Assembly (NCBI RefSeq): GCF_003633725.1
Contig: NZ_RBIJ01000001.1
Coordinates: 441,934-505,933 of the forward strand
Reading direction: 5' to 3'
Origin: Brockia lithotrophica
GTDB lineage: Bacteria > Bacillota > Bacilli > Thermicanales > DSM-22653
DNA: 64,000 bases
Below are positions 44,876 to 54,484 of this stretch, piece after piece. A model generated the notes under the pieces. That model saw nothing but the letters and a program-made list of their open reading frames with translations. It had not been told where the DNA came from and ran no database searches. A program made the position numbers and the translations under genes. Position 1 is the first letter of the stretch. Every line of letters begins with the position of its first letter.

Positions 44876-45589
44876 CTACGAAGAAAACGGCGGTCGCCCA
44901 CCGCCTTCGTGGACGAGCCACTGCTCGACGCGACGGAGCATCCGCTCCGCCCGCAGGTGTTCTGCCGTGATGATGGCGAGAATCCGGTCTACGGCGCGGT
45001 CTACGTCGTCGTTCACGACGATGTAGTCGTAATGGCGGGCCATTTGGAGTTCTTCCCAAGACTTCTCCAGGCGGGCGGCGATTTCCGCATCTTCCTCCGT
45101 TCCCCGGCCCGAAATCCGCCGCCGGAGCTCTTCCCAAGAAGGGGGGACGAGGAAGATGAAAATCCCCGCGGGAAACCGTTCCCGTACCTGGAGGGCCCCC
45201 TGGACTTCGATTTCCAAGAGGACGTCGCGGCCCTCCCGTAAGTTCTGTACGACGAAGTCCTTTGGGGTCCCGTAGAGGTTGTTCACGTACTCCGCCCACT
45301 CGAGGAAGGCATCCTCGGCGACCATGCGAAGGAACGTCTCCCGCGAGCGAAAGAAGTAGTTCACTCCCTCGACTTCCCCGGGCCGAGGGGCACGGCTCGT
45401 CACGGACACGGAGTAGATGAGCTCCGGAGCGCGTTCCCTAAGCCTCGCGCTCACCGTCCCCTTTCCTACGCCGGAAGGCCCGGACAAGACGATGAGAAGT
45501 CCCCAGTGCGGTTCCGGCACGATCTTCGACGACGGGACCCCGCTCCCTGTGTTCGCTAGCCCCTGCTCCTCACGCTCCGATCCGCTCAC
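44876..45589 (-). CDS. gmk: Guanylate kinase
   Basis: 237 residues. The P-loop GPSGVGKGT is at 37-45, followed by SVTSRAPRPGEVEGVNYFF and the GMP-binding core. It converts GMP to GDP. The first about 28 residues are a Ser/Glu/Gly-rich extension; no later start codon with a ribosome binding site was found. It follows the Ca ATPase by 89 bases; the yloC (YicC-type) and remA genes that normally stand here are absent. Confidence 0.95.
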   Translation of the reverse strand: MSGSEREEQGLANTGSGVPSSKIVPEPHWGLLIVLSGPSGVGKGTVSARLRERAPELIYSVSVTSRAPRPGEVEGVNYFFRSRETFLRMVAEDAFLEWAEYVNNLYGTPKDFVVQNLREGRDVLLEIEVQGALQVRERFPAGIFIFLVPPSWEELRRRISGRGTEEDAEIAARLEKSWEELQMARHYDYIVVNDDVDRAVDRILAIITAEHLRAERMLRRVEQWLVHEGGGRPPFSS

Positions 45590-45678
45590 CGTCTACACCT
45601 TCCGCCCTTTCGGTTTTCCATCCCTCCTCTCCTCGGTACGCCCCTTGCGGTCCTGCGGTCGCCCGCTTGGCGGGGACG

Positions 45679-48474
45679 TCACCTCCCCAGGCCCTTTTGC
45701 CTCTTCATCCGTCGCACGTAGCGGCGGTACGCGCGGCGCGCCGCGTGCAAGAGAAGCGAAGGAACGAGCGCCGCGCCGGCGAGAAAGACCATGTCCGTCG
45801 GCGAGAGAGGAGCGATGCGAAAGAGTCCCGCCGCGGAGGGGACGGCGACGACGAGCGCCGCAAGCCCCATAGAGGCGAGGAATGCGAGGAAGAGGAGGGG
45901 GTTGCGTTCAAACCGTCCGTACCCCTCGGATCGATCGAAGATCACGAAGAGCTGCCCGGCAACGAGGGCCCAAAAGGCCGCAGCGCGTGCCTCGGAGAGC
46001 CCTTGTGTTTCAAGGTAACGCAGGAATACGGCCAGTGCAAGTCCGCCGACGAGAAGCCCGCCTACGAGGATCGTGAGGCCGAGTCCGCGGGCAAAGAGAC
46101 CTTCGTGCGGCGGGCGCGGAGGGCGCTCCATGACCTCCGGATCCCGCCCCTCCAACCCTAAAGCGAGGGCGGGAAGCCCTTCCGTGAGAAAGTTGATCCA
46201 CAAAAGCATGAGCGGCGACAGGGGGAGTGCCGTCCCCGCGAGGATTGCCCCGAAGACGAGAAACACCTCGGCGACGTTTGCCGTAAGGACGAAGCGGACA
46301 AAGGCGCGGATGTTTTCGAAGATCGCCCGTCCTTCTTCGACGGCACGTGCGATCGTCGCGAAGTTATCGTCTAGGAGGATGAGGTCCGCCGCCTCTTTGG
46401 CCACGTCCGTGCCCCCGCGCCCCATGGCAATCCCCACGTCGGCCGCCCGAATCGCCGGAGCGTCGTTTACGCCGTCGCCCGTCATCGCCACGACGTGCCC
46501 TTCGCGCTTCAAGATTTCCACGATGCGCAGCTTGTGTTCGGGGCTCACGCGCGCGAACACGCGGACGTACGGCAGCCTCTCCGCCAATGCCTTGTCCGAA
46601 AAAGTATAGAGGTCCCGGCCCGTCAAAGTCAAGGAACCTTCTTCCCACAATCCGATGTCTTTGGCGATGCGTTCCGCTGTCTCCGGGTGGTCCCCCGTCA
46701 CCATGGCCACGCGAATCCCCGCACCGCGGACGCGGGCGAGCGCCTCCCGAACCTCCGGACGCGGCGGATCGATTAGCCCGACGAAGCCGACGAAGACGAG
46801 CTTCCCTTCGAGGTCCTCGCGGGAACCGCGAAAGCGGGGGATTCTCCGGTAGGCGAGGGCAAGCACGCGGTACCCGTCTCGGCTCAGCCGATCTACCTCG
46901 GAGAGCAAGGCGGAGCGGGTGCGATCCGTGAGCGGACGAACGTCCGATCCGACGAGTACGGAAGAAGAGCGGCGAAGTACCGCCTCAGGCGATCCCTTGA
47001 CCGCCCACAGGTCTTCTGCAATACTGCGGTAGAGCACCGCCATGTAGCGCGTATGGTGGTCAAAGGGGACTTCGTCCACGCGCGCGTAGCGGGAAAAGAG
47101 GCCTTCGGGACGGACGCCGAGCTTTTTTGCGAATTCCCAAAGGGCGAGCTCCATGGGATCCCCGCGGAAGATCCGCGTATCCGAAGAGGAGAACTCTGTT
47201 CCCAAAAGGGATTCCGAGTTGTCCGACGGAGAAGGCGGCATAAAGGTGGAGCCGCGGGACACTTCGTCCGGCGCCCGAAGGGGTGACCCCGAAGAAAGCG
47301 GAACTCCGCCCTCGAACACCTCGTGCCGGCGGTTGGCGAGGGCGAGGATGGTAAGGGCGACCCGGACGTCTTCAGAATGTACGGCGATGGGTACGCCGCT
47401 GCGAACGAGCATCGCCTCACCGTCGTCTTCCTCCCGCACGTGGTACACCGCTCCGGGCACGGCGAGGAGGACGGCGCGCATTCGGTTTTGTGTGAGTGTT
47501 CCCGTCTTGTCCGTGGCGATGAACGTCGTAGACCCCAAGGTTTCTACGGCGTGAAGTCGACGTACGAGAGCATTTTCCCGCGCCATACGGTACACCCCGA
47601 GGGTGAGGACGACGGCGACGATGGCCGGAAGGCCCTCGGGGATGGCCGCCACGGCAAGCGTCACCCCCGTAAGGAGGAGTTCAGGAAAGGGCGTGCCCGT
47701 CTGACCGCCGAGGAGGAGAACGGCGGCGATGAGCGCCAGGGCGCCGACCACAAACACCTTGCCCAATTCGTTCATCCGGCGTACGAGTGGCGGGGCATCG
47801 GGTTCCGAGTCTTTGAGAAGCCGTGCGATTCGCCCCATGGCCGTCGCCTTGCCCGTCGCCACGACGATCCCCGTCGCCGAACCGCGGACGAGAAGCGTTC
47901 CCATAAAGAGGATTCCGTGCTCGTCGGCTTCTTCGCGTTCCACATGCTTGGCAACCGGGACGCTTTCTCCCGTGAGCAAGGATTCGTCTACGTGCACCCC
48001 TTCCGCTTCCCAAAGGCGGAGATCCGCGGGGACCCGTTCCCCCGCCTCTACGACGACGACGTCTCCCGGAACTAGGGATTCCGCGGGGACGACGGAGAGC
48101 CTGCCGTCTCTTAGCACCCGACACGATGGTGCCGTGAGGTCGCGCAAGGCTGCGAGCGTCTTTTCCGTCCGGTACCCTTGAAAGAACCCGAGAAACCCGT
48201 TCAGGAGCACGACGGCGAGGATCAGGACCGCGTCCACGTACTCCCCGAGGAGCGCGGAAAGGAGCGTCGCCCCAAGGAGCACGAGAAGCATGAAATCCTT
48301 GAACTGCTCGAGGAACGCAAACCACCACGAACGGCGTCGGCCGTCCTCAAGGCTGTTCGGACCGTAGTGCGCACGGCGCGCTTCTGCCTCCCGTGACGAC
48401 AGTCCGACTCGCGGGTCGACGCGAAGCTCGCGGAGGAGGTGTTCCAAGGGCGTGCGGGAAAGCGGGGCGTGCAT
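45679..48474 (-). CDS. Cation-transporting P-type ATPase, calcium type (YloB-like)
   Basis: 931 residues of the P2A/SERCA-like class. The N-terminal cation ATPase domain is followed by the actuator loop (LLTGESVPV), M4 with PEGLP, the phosphorylation site DKTGTLT, KGSPEAVL in the nucleotide domain, and the hinge TGDGVNDAPAI. It likely exports Ca2+ (or Mn2+). ATG 48474 has AAGGAGG ten bases upstream. A Ser/Pro/Gly-rich insert of about 45 residues lies in the nucleotide-binding domain (about residues 390-435). It is positioned as yloB is in Bacillus. Confidence 0.94.
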   Translation of the reverse strand: MHAPLSRTPLEHLLRELRVDPRVGLSSREAEARRAHYGPNSLEDGRRRSWWFAFLEQFKDFMLLVLLGATLLSALLGEYVDAVLILAVVLLNGFLGFFQGYRTEKTLAALRDLTAPSCRVLRDGRLSVVPAESLVPGDVVVVEAGERVPADLRLWEAEGVHVDESLLTGESVPVAKHVEREEADEHGILFMGTLLVRGSATGIVVATGKATAMGRIARLLKDSEPDAPPLVRRMNELGKVFVVGALALIAAVLLLGGQTGTPFPELLLTGVTLAVAAIPEGLPAIVAVVLTLGVYRMARENALVRRLHAVETLGSTTFIATDKTGTLTQNRMRAVLLAVPGAVYHVREEDDGEAMLVRSGVPIAVHSEDVRVALTILALANRRHEVFEGGVPLSSGSPLRAPDEVSRGSTFMPPSPSDNSESLLGTEFSSSDTRIFRGDPMELALWEFAKKLGVRPEGLFSRYARVDEVPFDHHTRYMAVLYRSIAEDLWAVKGSPEAVLRRSSSVLVGSDVRPLTDRTRSALLSEVDRLSRDGYRVLALAYRRIPRFRGSREDLEGKLVFVGFVGLIDPPRPEVREALARVRGAGIRVAMVTGDHPETAERIAKDIGLWEEGSLTLTGRDLYTFSDKALAERLPYVRVFARVSPEHKLRIVEILKREGHVVAMTGDGVNDAPAIRAADVGIAMGRGGTDVAKEAADLILLDDNFATIARAVEEGRAIFENIRAFVRFVLTANVAEVFLVFGAILAGTALPLSPLMLLWINFLTEGLPALALGLEGRDPEVMERPPRPPHEGLFARGLGLTILVGGLLVGGLALAVFLRYLETQGLSEARAAAFWALVAGQLFVIFDRSEGYGRFERNPLLFLAFLASMGLAALVVAVPSAAGLFRIAPLSPTDMVFLAGAALVPSLLLHAARRAYRRYVRRMKRQKGLGR

Positions 48475-48591
48475 CCTCTGCCGTCCTCCTTTGGTCGATG
48501 CAACTCCTCCTGTCCCTCCCACGTGTATGCGGGGCACGTCCCCAGCATGAGCCCCGTTCGCCCGCCCGAAAATCGGTTCGCCCGCAAAGGC

Positions 48592-48614
48592 GAGAAAGCC
48601 CCCGATACGGGGGC
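48592..48614 (-). terminator. Terminator-like hairpin in the divergent ATPase/rqcH spacer
   Basis: GCCCCC/GGGGGC with a 5-base loop precedes TTTCTC on the minus strand, about 118 bases upstream of the ATPase start. It could be a leader attenuator; no riboswitch fold was recognised around it. Confidence 0.35.
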
Positions 48615-48677
48615 GCGCGACGCGCTTCCACCCACCCGCACGAAATCCGCAAAGGGAAGAGGTGCCCACGGAACGCC

Positions 48678-50612
48678 ATGCTCGACGGCCTCGGAATTGC
48701 CCGACTTCTGTCCGAACTCACCCCGCATCTCGGCCGCAGAATCTACCGCGTGGAGTTCGCCGATTCCCGGATATTCCTCATCGTCCACGCAGGGGGGAGC
48801 CTCGTCTTTTTCCTCGATCCGGAAGCCCCCCTCTTTTTCGCCCTGTCCTCCGAAGACGATCTCGGCAAAGAACTCCTCCGTACGGCGCAGGCGGTACGCA
48901 AGGAGACCCCGCAACTCGCTGCTCGCCTCCTCCCGTGGCGCCGCGCCCTCGAAGGCGGCATTCTTGTCCGGGCGGAACAACTCGCCCGTGACCGCGTCTT
49001 CGCTCTCGGCGTGGACATGCGAAGCCAAACGGGAGAACGTCGACTCCTCCGCCTCGTAGCCGAACTCGTCCCGCGCTACGCCAACCTTCTCCTCGTCGAC
49101 GAAAAGGGAGGGATCCTCGCCGTCTTCCGCCCCGTAGACGCGGGGATGTCTCGATACCGACGTCTCGTTCCCGGCGGGCGCTACACCCCCCCTCCTCCCC
49201 TCTCCCTTCCCGACCCCCTCCAGTTCACCCCCGCGGAGCTCGCAGCGCGCATTCGGGAAAGCCGGAACGCCGAAGACCTCCGCAAGATCGGAGCGGGGAT
49301 CGGCCGCGATACGGCCTACGCCCTCTGGAGCCACATCGCACCCGCGCTCCGGGATCCCGACTTCGAAGAAGCTGCTTTGGGCGAACGAACCTACCGTCTC
49401 CTGCACGACGCCGTCGCGGGAAAAGCGCCTGCGGCCTTTGCCGTCCCCGAAACCGGCGGAAGGCCGCACCTCTCCCCTGTTCCCCCGCCTCCTCCGCTTC
49501 CCTCCGGAACAGGCGAGGACACAGCCCTCCCCCGCCTTCCCGGGGATGCCTCTTTGAAGTGGGGCGAAGCGCCGACGATGCACGACGCCGTGCGCCGGGT
49601 GTTTCTCTCCCTTCGAGAAAGCCGTGCCGAAGAGCGTCGCACCCGCCTCCTCCGCCGCCTCGAAGAGCGCGGGGAATTCCTCGCGCGCCAAAGGCAAGAA
49701 CTCGAACGCATCGTCCGCGAAGGCGAGGAAGCGGAGCGCGAACGCGAAGCGGGGGAACTCCTCCTCGCATACGCAGCGCACGTACCGCCGGGCGCCGCGT
49801 CCGTCCTTCTCCCGCCCCCGGGGGAGGGCGGAGAACCCCGAGAAATTCCGCTCGACCCCACTCTCGACGCGGCAGGGAACGCCGCGCTCTACTTCACACG
49901 CTATCGAAAGAAGAAGAACGCCGCCCGCCACGCCGCCCAGAGGCTAAAAGATGTCCGCGCGGAGGAAGACTACCTCGCAAGCCTTCGCCTCGCACTTCTC
50001 ACGGGAGACGAAAAGGACCTAAACGAAGTGGAGGAAGAAATGCGCGCCCAAGGGCTTTTGGGGAAGCGCGCATCCCGCCAGGCGGAGGCGGAGAAAGACC
50101 ACCCGATTGCCGAAGGCGAAAAACCTAGGGGCGGGAAAAAGGGGGGGAGCCGAAAGTCGGAAGCCCTCCCCCAACCGTTGCGCCTCCGCTCTTCAACGGG
50201 GACGGAGATCTGGGTAGGACGAAACAACGCGCAAAACGACGCCCTCACCTTTCGTCTCGCCGACCGGCGCGACGTCTGGCTGCACGCCCGCGGGATTCCC
50301 GGCGCCCACGTCGTCGTCCGCTCTCCCGCCCCCGACCCCGCGACCTTGGAAGAAGCCGCCCTGCTCGCCGCATACTTCAGCACGGGCCGCGATTCCGGAA
50401 GCGTCGCCGTGGACGTTACCGACGTGCGTTCCGTGCGCAAGCCTCGGGGCGCCCGTCCCGGGTTTGTCACGTACCGTAACGAAAAAACGCTCCACGTCGC
50501 CGTGGACGTGGAGCGCGTACGGCGCCTCTTGGAACGCAGCGAGGAAAGCACCGGTTCCCGAACTTCTGCGCCACCGGAAGAGAACGCCCCCCGCGGGAAA
50601 TCCGAGGAGTGA
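48678..50612 (+). CDS. rqcH: Ribosome quality control protein RqcH (fibronectin-binding/NEMF family, YloA)
   Basis: 644 residues. An N-terminal NFACT-N domain (MLDGLGIARLLSELTPHLG, later RSQTGERRLLRLVAEL), a long helix-hairpin/coiled-coil middle (about 300-420) and the C-terminal NFACT-R domain (VGRNNAQNDALTFRLADRRDVWLHARGIPGAHVVV) are visible. It binds obstructed 50S subunits and directs alanine tailing. Residues about 260-295 are a Pro-rich insert whose DNA has an 8-bp inverted repeat. Divergent from the ATPase as yloA and yloB neighbours; the start has only a weak ribosome binding site. Confidence 0.93.
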   Translation: MLDGLGIARLLSELTPHLGRRIYRVEFADSRIFLIVHAGGSLVFFLDPEAPLFFALSSEDDLGKELLRTAQAVRKETPQLAARLLPWRRALEGGILVRAEQLARDRVFALGVDMRSQTGERRLLRLVAELVPRYANLLLVDEKGGILAVFRPVDAGMSRYRRLVPGGRYTPPPPLSLPDPLQFTPAELAARIRESRNAEDLRKIGAGIGRDTAYALWSHIAPALRDPDFEEAALGERTYRLLHDAVAGKAPAAFAVPETGGRPHLSPVPPPPPLPSGTGEDTALPRLPGDASLKWGEAPTMHDAVRRVFLSLRESRAEERRTRLLRRLEERGEFLARQRQELERIVREGEEAEREREAGELLLAYAAHVPPGAASVLLPPPGEGGEPREIPLDPTLDAAGNAALYFTRYRKKKNAARHAAQRLKDVRAEEDYLASLRLALLTGDEKDLNEVEEEMRAQGLLGKRASRQAEAEKDHPIAEGEKPRGGKKGGSRKSEALPQPLRLRSSTGTEIWVGRNNAQNDALTFRLADRRDVWLHARGIPGAHVVVRSPAPDPATLEEAALLAAYFSTGRDSGSVAVDVTDVRSVRKPRGARPGFVTYRNEKTLHVAVDVERVRRLLERSEESTGSRTSAPPEENAPRGKSEE

Positions 50613-50736
50613 TATTTCCCGGGTAAGCGCAGGATTCGCAACCTTTCTTCTTTCTTCTCTCTCGGGTCGTCCTTCTTTCGAACCTTGTCGAACAAGGCGA
50701 CGAAAGCGCTCGGCAGCAAAGGCACCGAAAGGCGGA

Positions 50737-51975
50737 TTAGACTTCGAAAGCCCAAAGTCCCCCGCGAAGGAGCGGCTCCCGCGTACCGTCGGGGAGGATT
50801 CCGTCGACGTCGAGCGAGGGGCTTCCGATCATGAAGTCCTCGTGGATGAGACTTCGGTTGGCACCCCGCGCGAGCAGTTCGTCTTCGGAAAGGTCCGGTC
50901 CTCCTTGAAGGGTCGTCGGGTATGCCTGGCCGAGGGCGAGGTGGCAGGAGGCGTTTTCGTCGTACAGCGTGTTGTAGAAGAGAAGCCCGCTTTGGGCTAC
51001 GGGAGAATCCACAGGTACCAAAGCCACTTCGCCCAGATGGCGCGCGCCCTCGTCGGTATCCAGGAGGTGGCGCAAGGTCTCTTCCCCGCGTTCCGCCGTA
51101 AAGCGGACGACGCGCCCACCCTCAAACCACAAAGTAAAGCCGTCTACAAGCGTCCCGTGGACGTTGAGCGGCTTCGTGTTCCGCACGTATCCCTCTACCT
51201 CGAGCCGGTGCGGCATCGTGTACACTTCTTCCGTGGGGATATTCGGCTGAAAGGGGATTCCCTCATGGTCCGTCGCCCCGCCGCCGTGCCAGATGTGACC
51301 TTCGGGGAGTCCGACGACGAGATCGGTCCCCTCACCGCGAAAGTGAAGCTTGCGGTAGCGCTTCTCGTTTAGGTAGGCGACCCGCCGCTCGAGGTTCCGG
51401 CGGTGGCGGTCCCAGTTTTCCAAAGGATCGCCGGGCCGAACGCGGGAGATCCGAAGAACGGCGTCCCAAAGCGCCTCTACGGCCTCCCCTTCCGAAAGGC
51501 CGGGGAAGACCTTCCTCGCCCAGGCGGGCGTCGGGATGGAGATCAACGACCACCGCGCCCGGTCGCTCATCGTGTACGCGTAGTAGTTGCGAAAGGCTTC
51601 GCGCCGTGCCTTATCTCCACGGGCGACGCGGGATGCGGGAATGTCCGCGAGAAGGTCCGGATCCGGTGCGTAAATCGAAAGAAAGGCAGCCCCCTCGCGC
51701 GCCATCTGCGCGTACCCCTCCCCCATCCACCGGGGAAAGTAATCCAGAGCCTCGTCGGCGGCGAGAAGGTAGCGAAGACGCGTCACGCGGTCGTCTCCGT
51801 AGTTCACGAGCACGTACCGGGCACCGGCGAGGTACGCCTCTTCCACGAGGTAGGAAACGAAGTCCCGTGCCTCCACGGGGGCGTTGAGCACGAGGACTTG
51901 CCCGGATCTGAGGTTTACGCCTTTGCGCACCGCGAGGCGCGCGTACGCCCGAAGCAGTTCTTCGTTAGGTCCCAC
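50737..51975 (-). CDS. M29-family aminopeptidase (AmpS/aminopeptidase T type)
   Basis: 412 residues of the thermophilic metalloaminopeptidase family M29. LLRAYARLAVRKGVNLRSGQVLVL is the N-terminus; the metal-binding Glu/His residues lie in the C-terminal half (RFTAERGEETL, LGEVALVPVDSP, NTLYDENASCHLALGQAY and IHEDFMIGSP). It trims N-terminal residues from peptides. GTG 51975 has AAGGGAG eight bases upstream and overlaps the 3' end of the Toprim gene by 11 bases. Confidence 0.93.
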   Translation of the reverse strand: MGPNEELLRAYARLAVRKGVNLRSGQVLVLNAPVEARDFVSYLVEEAYLAGARYVLVNYGDDRVTRLRYLLAADEALDYFPRWMGEGYAQMAREGAAFLSIYAPDPDLLADIPASRVARGDKARREAFRNYYAYTMSDRARWSLISIPTPAWARKVFPGLSEGEAVEALWDAVLRISRVRPGDPLENWDRHRRNLERRVAYLNEKRYRKLHFRGEGTDLVVGLPEGHIWHGGGATDHEGIPFQPNIPTEEVYTMPHRLEVEGYVRNTKPLNVHGTLVDGFTLWFEGGRVVRFTAERGEETLRHLLDTDEGARHLGEVALVPVDSPVAQSGLLFYNTLYDENASCHLALGQAYPTTLQGGPDLSEDELLARGANRSLIHEDFMIGSPSLDVDGILPDGTREPLLRGGLWAFEV

Positions 51976-52402
51976 GTCCTTCGCTCCCTTCTTCTTCGTC
52001 GAAATGGCGGTTCCGCCCCCTCCTCCGTCGCCTGCCCCGTTCCTTCCCGTTGACCTTCCGTTCCCAGGCCAAAAGCCACTCCTCACGCACGGCAAAGTGT
52101 GCCTCGTCGAGCACGCGGGCGAGGTAGGCAAGGGGGGTGTGGGCGATTTCCCGGTAAATCTTGCGCGTGTACAGGTGCTTGGCCCGCGGAAACCACCGAC
52201 CGAGGAGACGGCGGAGGCGGTTGCCCGGCTCGTCGGCATCGACAAAAATATACACGTCCTCTCGCTCGTACGGAAGAAGGCGCCGGAGGAGTTCTTCTTC
52301 CCCCAACGTTCCGTGCGTGAGGAGGAAGGTCACCGGTTCCGCGAGAACTTCTTCGAGCCGCCGCTGGTCCGTCTTGCCCTCGACAATGATCACCTTCTGC
52401 AT
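51965..52402 (-). CDS. Toprim-domain protein (YusF-like)
   Basis: 145 residues. MQKVIIVEGKTDQRRLEEVL carries the catalytic-type Glu and VYIFVDADEPGNRLRRLL the DxD of a stand-alone Toprim fold, related to RNase M5 and DnaG. The function of the YusF branch is unknown. The C-terminus is Arg/Glu-rich. ATG 52402 has GAGGGGGT seven bases upstream. It overlaps the aminopeptidase. Confidence 0.83.
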   Translation of the reverse strand: MQKVIIVEGKTDQRRLEEVLAEPVTFLLTHGTLGEEELLRRLLPYEREDVYIFVDADEPGNRLRRLLGRWFPRAKHLYTRKIYREIAHTPLAYLARVLDEAHFAVREEWLLAWERKVNGKERGRRRRRGRNRHFDEEEGSEGRGT

Positions 52403-52489
52403 GCGGCACACCCCCTCGGTTCGCCCCCACGTTCCGAGCGCAACCCCGATCTCCGGCGTCCCCGCCTGCAGAGAAGGAGGAAGCGATCC

Positions 52490-53095
52490 ATGGTTCTCTC
52501 GGAAAACTCCCGATCGAAACCCGAGAGCGAGCGCATGTTCGTCGCCGTGCCCGTCCCGGCGTCCGTGCGCGTGCACCTCGCCGCCCGAACAGACCACCTC
52601 CTCCGCACCTTCCCCTTTCAGACGACCGTGCACCCTCAAGATTACCACATTACGCTCCTCTTCCTGGGAGACGTCCCGACCGCACGGGTTGCCGAACTCC
52701 GTATGGTGCTCGGCGAGGCCGTCCGCCCCCTTCCTTCCTTTCGCCTCTCCCTCGGATCGCTCGGCACCTTCGGACCGGAGGCGCACCCTACCGTCCTCTA
52801 CGTACGGATTGCAGGAGAGGCGGAAAAACTCGCCGACCTCGCCCGCCGCGTACGTACGGCAGCAGAACGCCTAGGTTTCACAGGGGATCGAAAGCCCTTC
52901 GTCGCCCACCTCACCCTCGCCCGACGCTACCGCGGGGTGAAGCCCTACTCCCCCGCGGATGCCGCAAGGATTTGGGGACCGGGGGACGACGGCACGATCA
53001 CGAGCTTTGCCGTAGACGAAGTGATCCTCTTCGCCTCTCACCTTGGCCGCCGCCCGATGTACGAGCCGCGGGCCGCATTTCCCCTCGAAGGATAG
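52490..53095 (+). CDS. thpR: RNA 2',3'-cyclic phosphodiesterase (2H phosphoesterase, ThpR)
   Basis: 201 residues of the 2H superfamily. MFVAVPVPASVRVHL opens the domain, and the two catalytic HxTx motifs are HITLLFLG and HLTLARR. It opens 2',3'-cyclic phosphates on RNA; earlier called 2'-5' RNA ligase. ATG 52490 has AGAAGGAGG nine bases upstream. It diverges from the Toprim gene. Confidence 0.92.
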   Translation: MVLSENSRSKPESERMFVAVPVPASVRVHLAARTDHLLRTFPFQTTVHPQDYHITLLFLGDVPTARVAELRMVLGEAVRPLPSFRLSLGSLGTFGPEAHPTVLYVRIAGEAEKLADLARRVRTAAERLGFTGDRKPFVAHLTLARRYRGVKPYSPADAARIWGPGDDGTITSFAVDEVILFASHLGRRPMYEPRAAFPLEG

Positions 53096-53160
53096 AGGCT
53101 CTCCGGCAAGGGCTGTACGAACTCCGATCAGACACGAGGCGTTGAGGGCTTCCTTCCTGT

Positions 53161-54333
53161 TTAGGAGCGACGTGAGGCCGGAGTCCCTTCCTCCGAGGCG
53201 CTCCGCCGCATGAAAAGGTATAGCACGACCAGACCTACGAGCGAGTACAAAACGCCGGCAAAAAACGGCGCCCGCGGTTCCCACGTGAACAGGTAGCCTC
53301 CGACGACCGGTCCGAGGACACGCCCGAGGCTGTCCATCGCCGTGTTCGCCCCGCTCGTAGCTCCTTGCGCCACGCGCGTGACCCGCGTGAGGAGGGAGAG
53401 GACGATCGGGCGCACGAGCGAATTGCCCAGCGCAAAGACGGAGACGAAAAGAATCGCGGAGAAAAGGCTTCCCGTAAATACGATCAAGTAAAACCCGAGG
53501 GCGCTTACGAGCAACCCCAAGGCGATCGCCCGCGTTTCTTGTCCTTCCCGAACCTTGGAAACGAGGGCACCCTGGGTGAAGGCCGTCACGAGCCCGACAA
53601 AGGTGAAGAGGATGCCTAACTCGTAGCGTGTCGCTCCAAAGGTGCGCATCGCGTAAAAGGCGACGGTGCTCTCAAGTCCGGCGAGGGAAAAGGTGACGAG
53701 GAAGGTGAGGACGAGGAGGTACCCCGTGCGGCCCCTTAGGAGGCGGAGGGCCGCGCCGAATCCCGTGACCACGTGTCCGCCGTGTCGCGGGGCGACGACG
53801 GGAAGCCGCGCAAGGACGAGGAGCGCCGCAAACCAAGAGAGAATCGCCGCGGCGTAGAACGGGAAAGAGGCCTGAGCGTGGCCAAGGATCCCCCCGATCG
53901 CGGGACCGAAGACGAACCCAAGCCCGATGGACATTCCGGCAATCCCCATGGCCCGCGTGCGCGCCTCGTCTTCCGTGGCATCGGCGAGGTAGGCCATGCT
54001 CGAGGCGATCGCCGCCCCCGAGAAGAGGCCCCCCAAGATGCGTGAGACGTACATCCAGACGAGGTCGTGGACGAACATCCCGAAAAGCCAGAAGCTGAGG
54101 CCAAAGCCCAAAAGGCCTATGAAGATCACGCGGTTGCGGCCCCAGCGGTCGGAAAGGGTCCCCCACACCGGGGCCATGAGGAAGGAAACAAGGGAGTAGA
54201 TCCCCAGGAGGTATCCCAAGTGGTACGGTGCGGCCCCGGCCTCCTCGACGAGCGAGGGCAACACGGGGATCACCATCCCGAAACCGGAAAAGGCGAGGAA
54301 GAGGACGAACCCGATCAAACCCACGGCCGGCAC
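53161..54333 (-). CDS. MFS transporter (drug-efflux type)
   Basis: 390 residues, twelve hydrophobic segments. Motif A GTLSDRWGRNRVI follows helix 2, and GFVFGPAIGGILG in helix 5 is the motif C seen in antiporters, so proton-driven efflux is likely; the substrate is unknown. GTG 54333 has GGAG nine bases upstream. It is downstream of pncB on the minus strand? No: pncB lies at higher coordinates and is transcribed toward it, 151 bases away. Confidence 0.87.
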   Translation of the reverse strand: MPAVGLIGFVLFLAFSGFGMVIPVLPSLVEEAGAAPYHLGYLLGIYSLVSFLMAPVWGTLSDRWGRNRVIFIGLLGFGLSFWLFGMFVHDLVWMYVSRILGGLFSGAAIASSMAYLADATEDEARTRAMGIAGMSIGLGFVFGPAIGGILGHAQASFPFYAAAILSWFAALLVLARLPVVAPRHGGHVVTGFGAALRLLRGRTGYLLVLTFLVTFSLAGLESTVAFYAMRTFGATRYELGILFTFVGLVTAFTQGALVSKVREGQETRAIALGLLVSALGFYLIVFTGSLFSAILFVSVFALGNSLVRPIVLSLLTRVTRVAQGATSGANTAMDSLGRVLGPVVGGYLFTWEPRAPFFAGVLYSLVGLVVLYLFMRRSASEEGTPASRRS

Positions 54334-54484
54334 GTCCCTCAGCTCCTTCTGACGTCAGAGATTCGACAAGTCGAGTTCCCCATCCGAACGGCATTGTCCG
54401 TACCCGAAACACGCGAGACCTTCCTCGTGCCCCGAAACGGAAGGAATCCGGGGAAACGGAAACCCTCGGTTGCGGTTGCGCCCC

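Noticed and set aside
48475-48677. Possible manganese (yybP-ykoY) riboswitch ahead of the P-type ATPase
   Set aside because: Such elements are common before these ATPases, but the conserved loops were not recognisable; only a generic hairpin is present.
50673-50704. Interrupted palindrome after rqcH
   Set aside because: Arms are short and broken and there is no T tract, so it is not called as a terminator.
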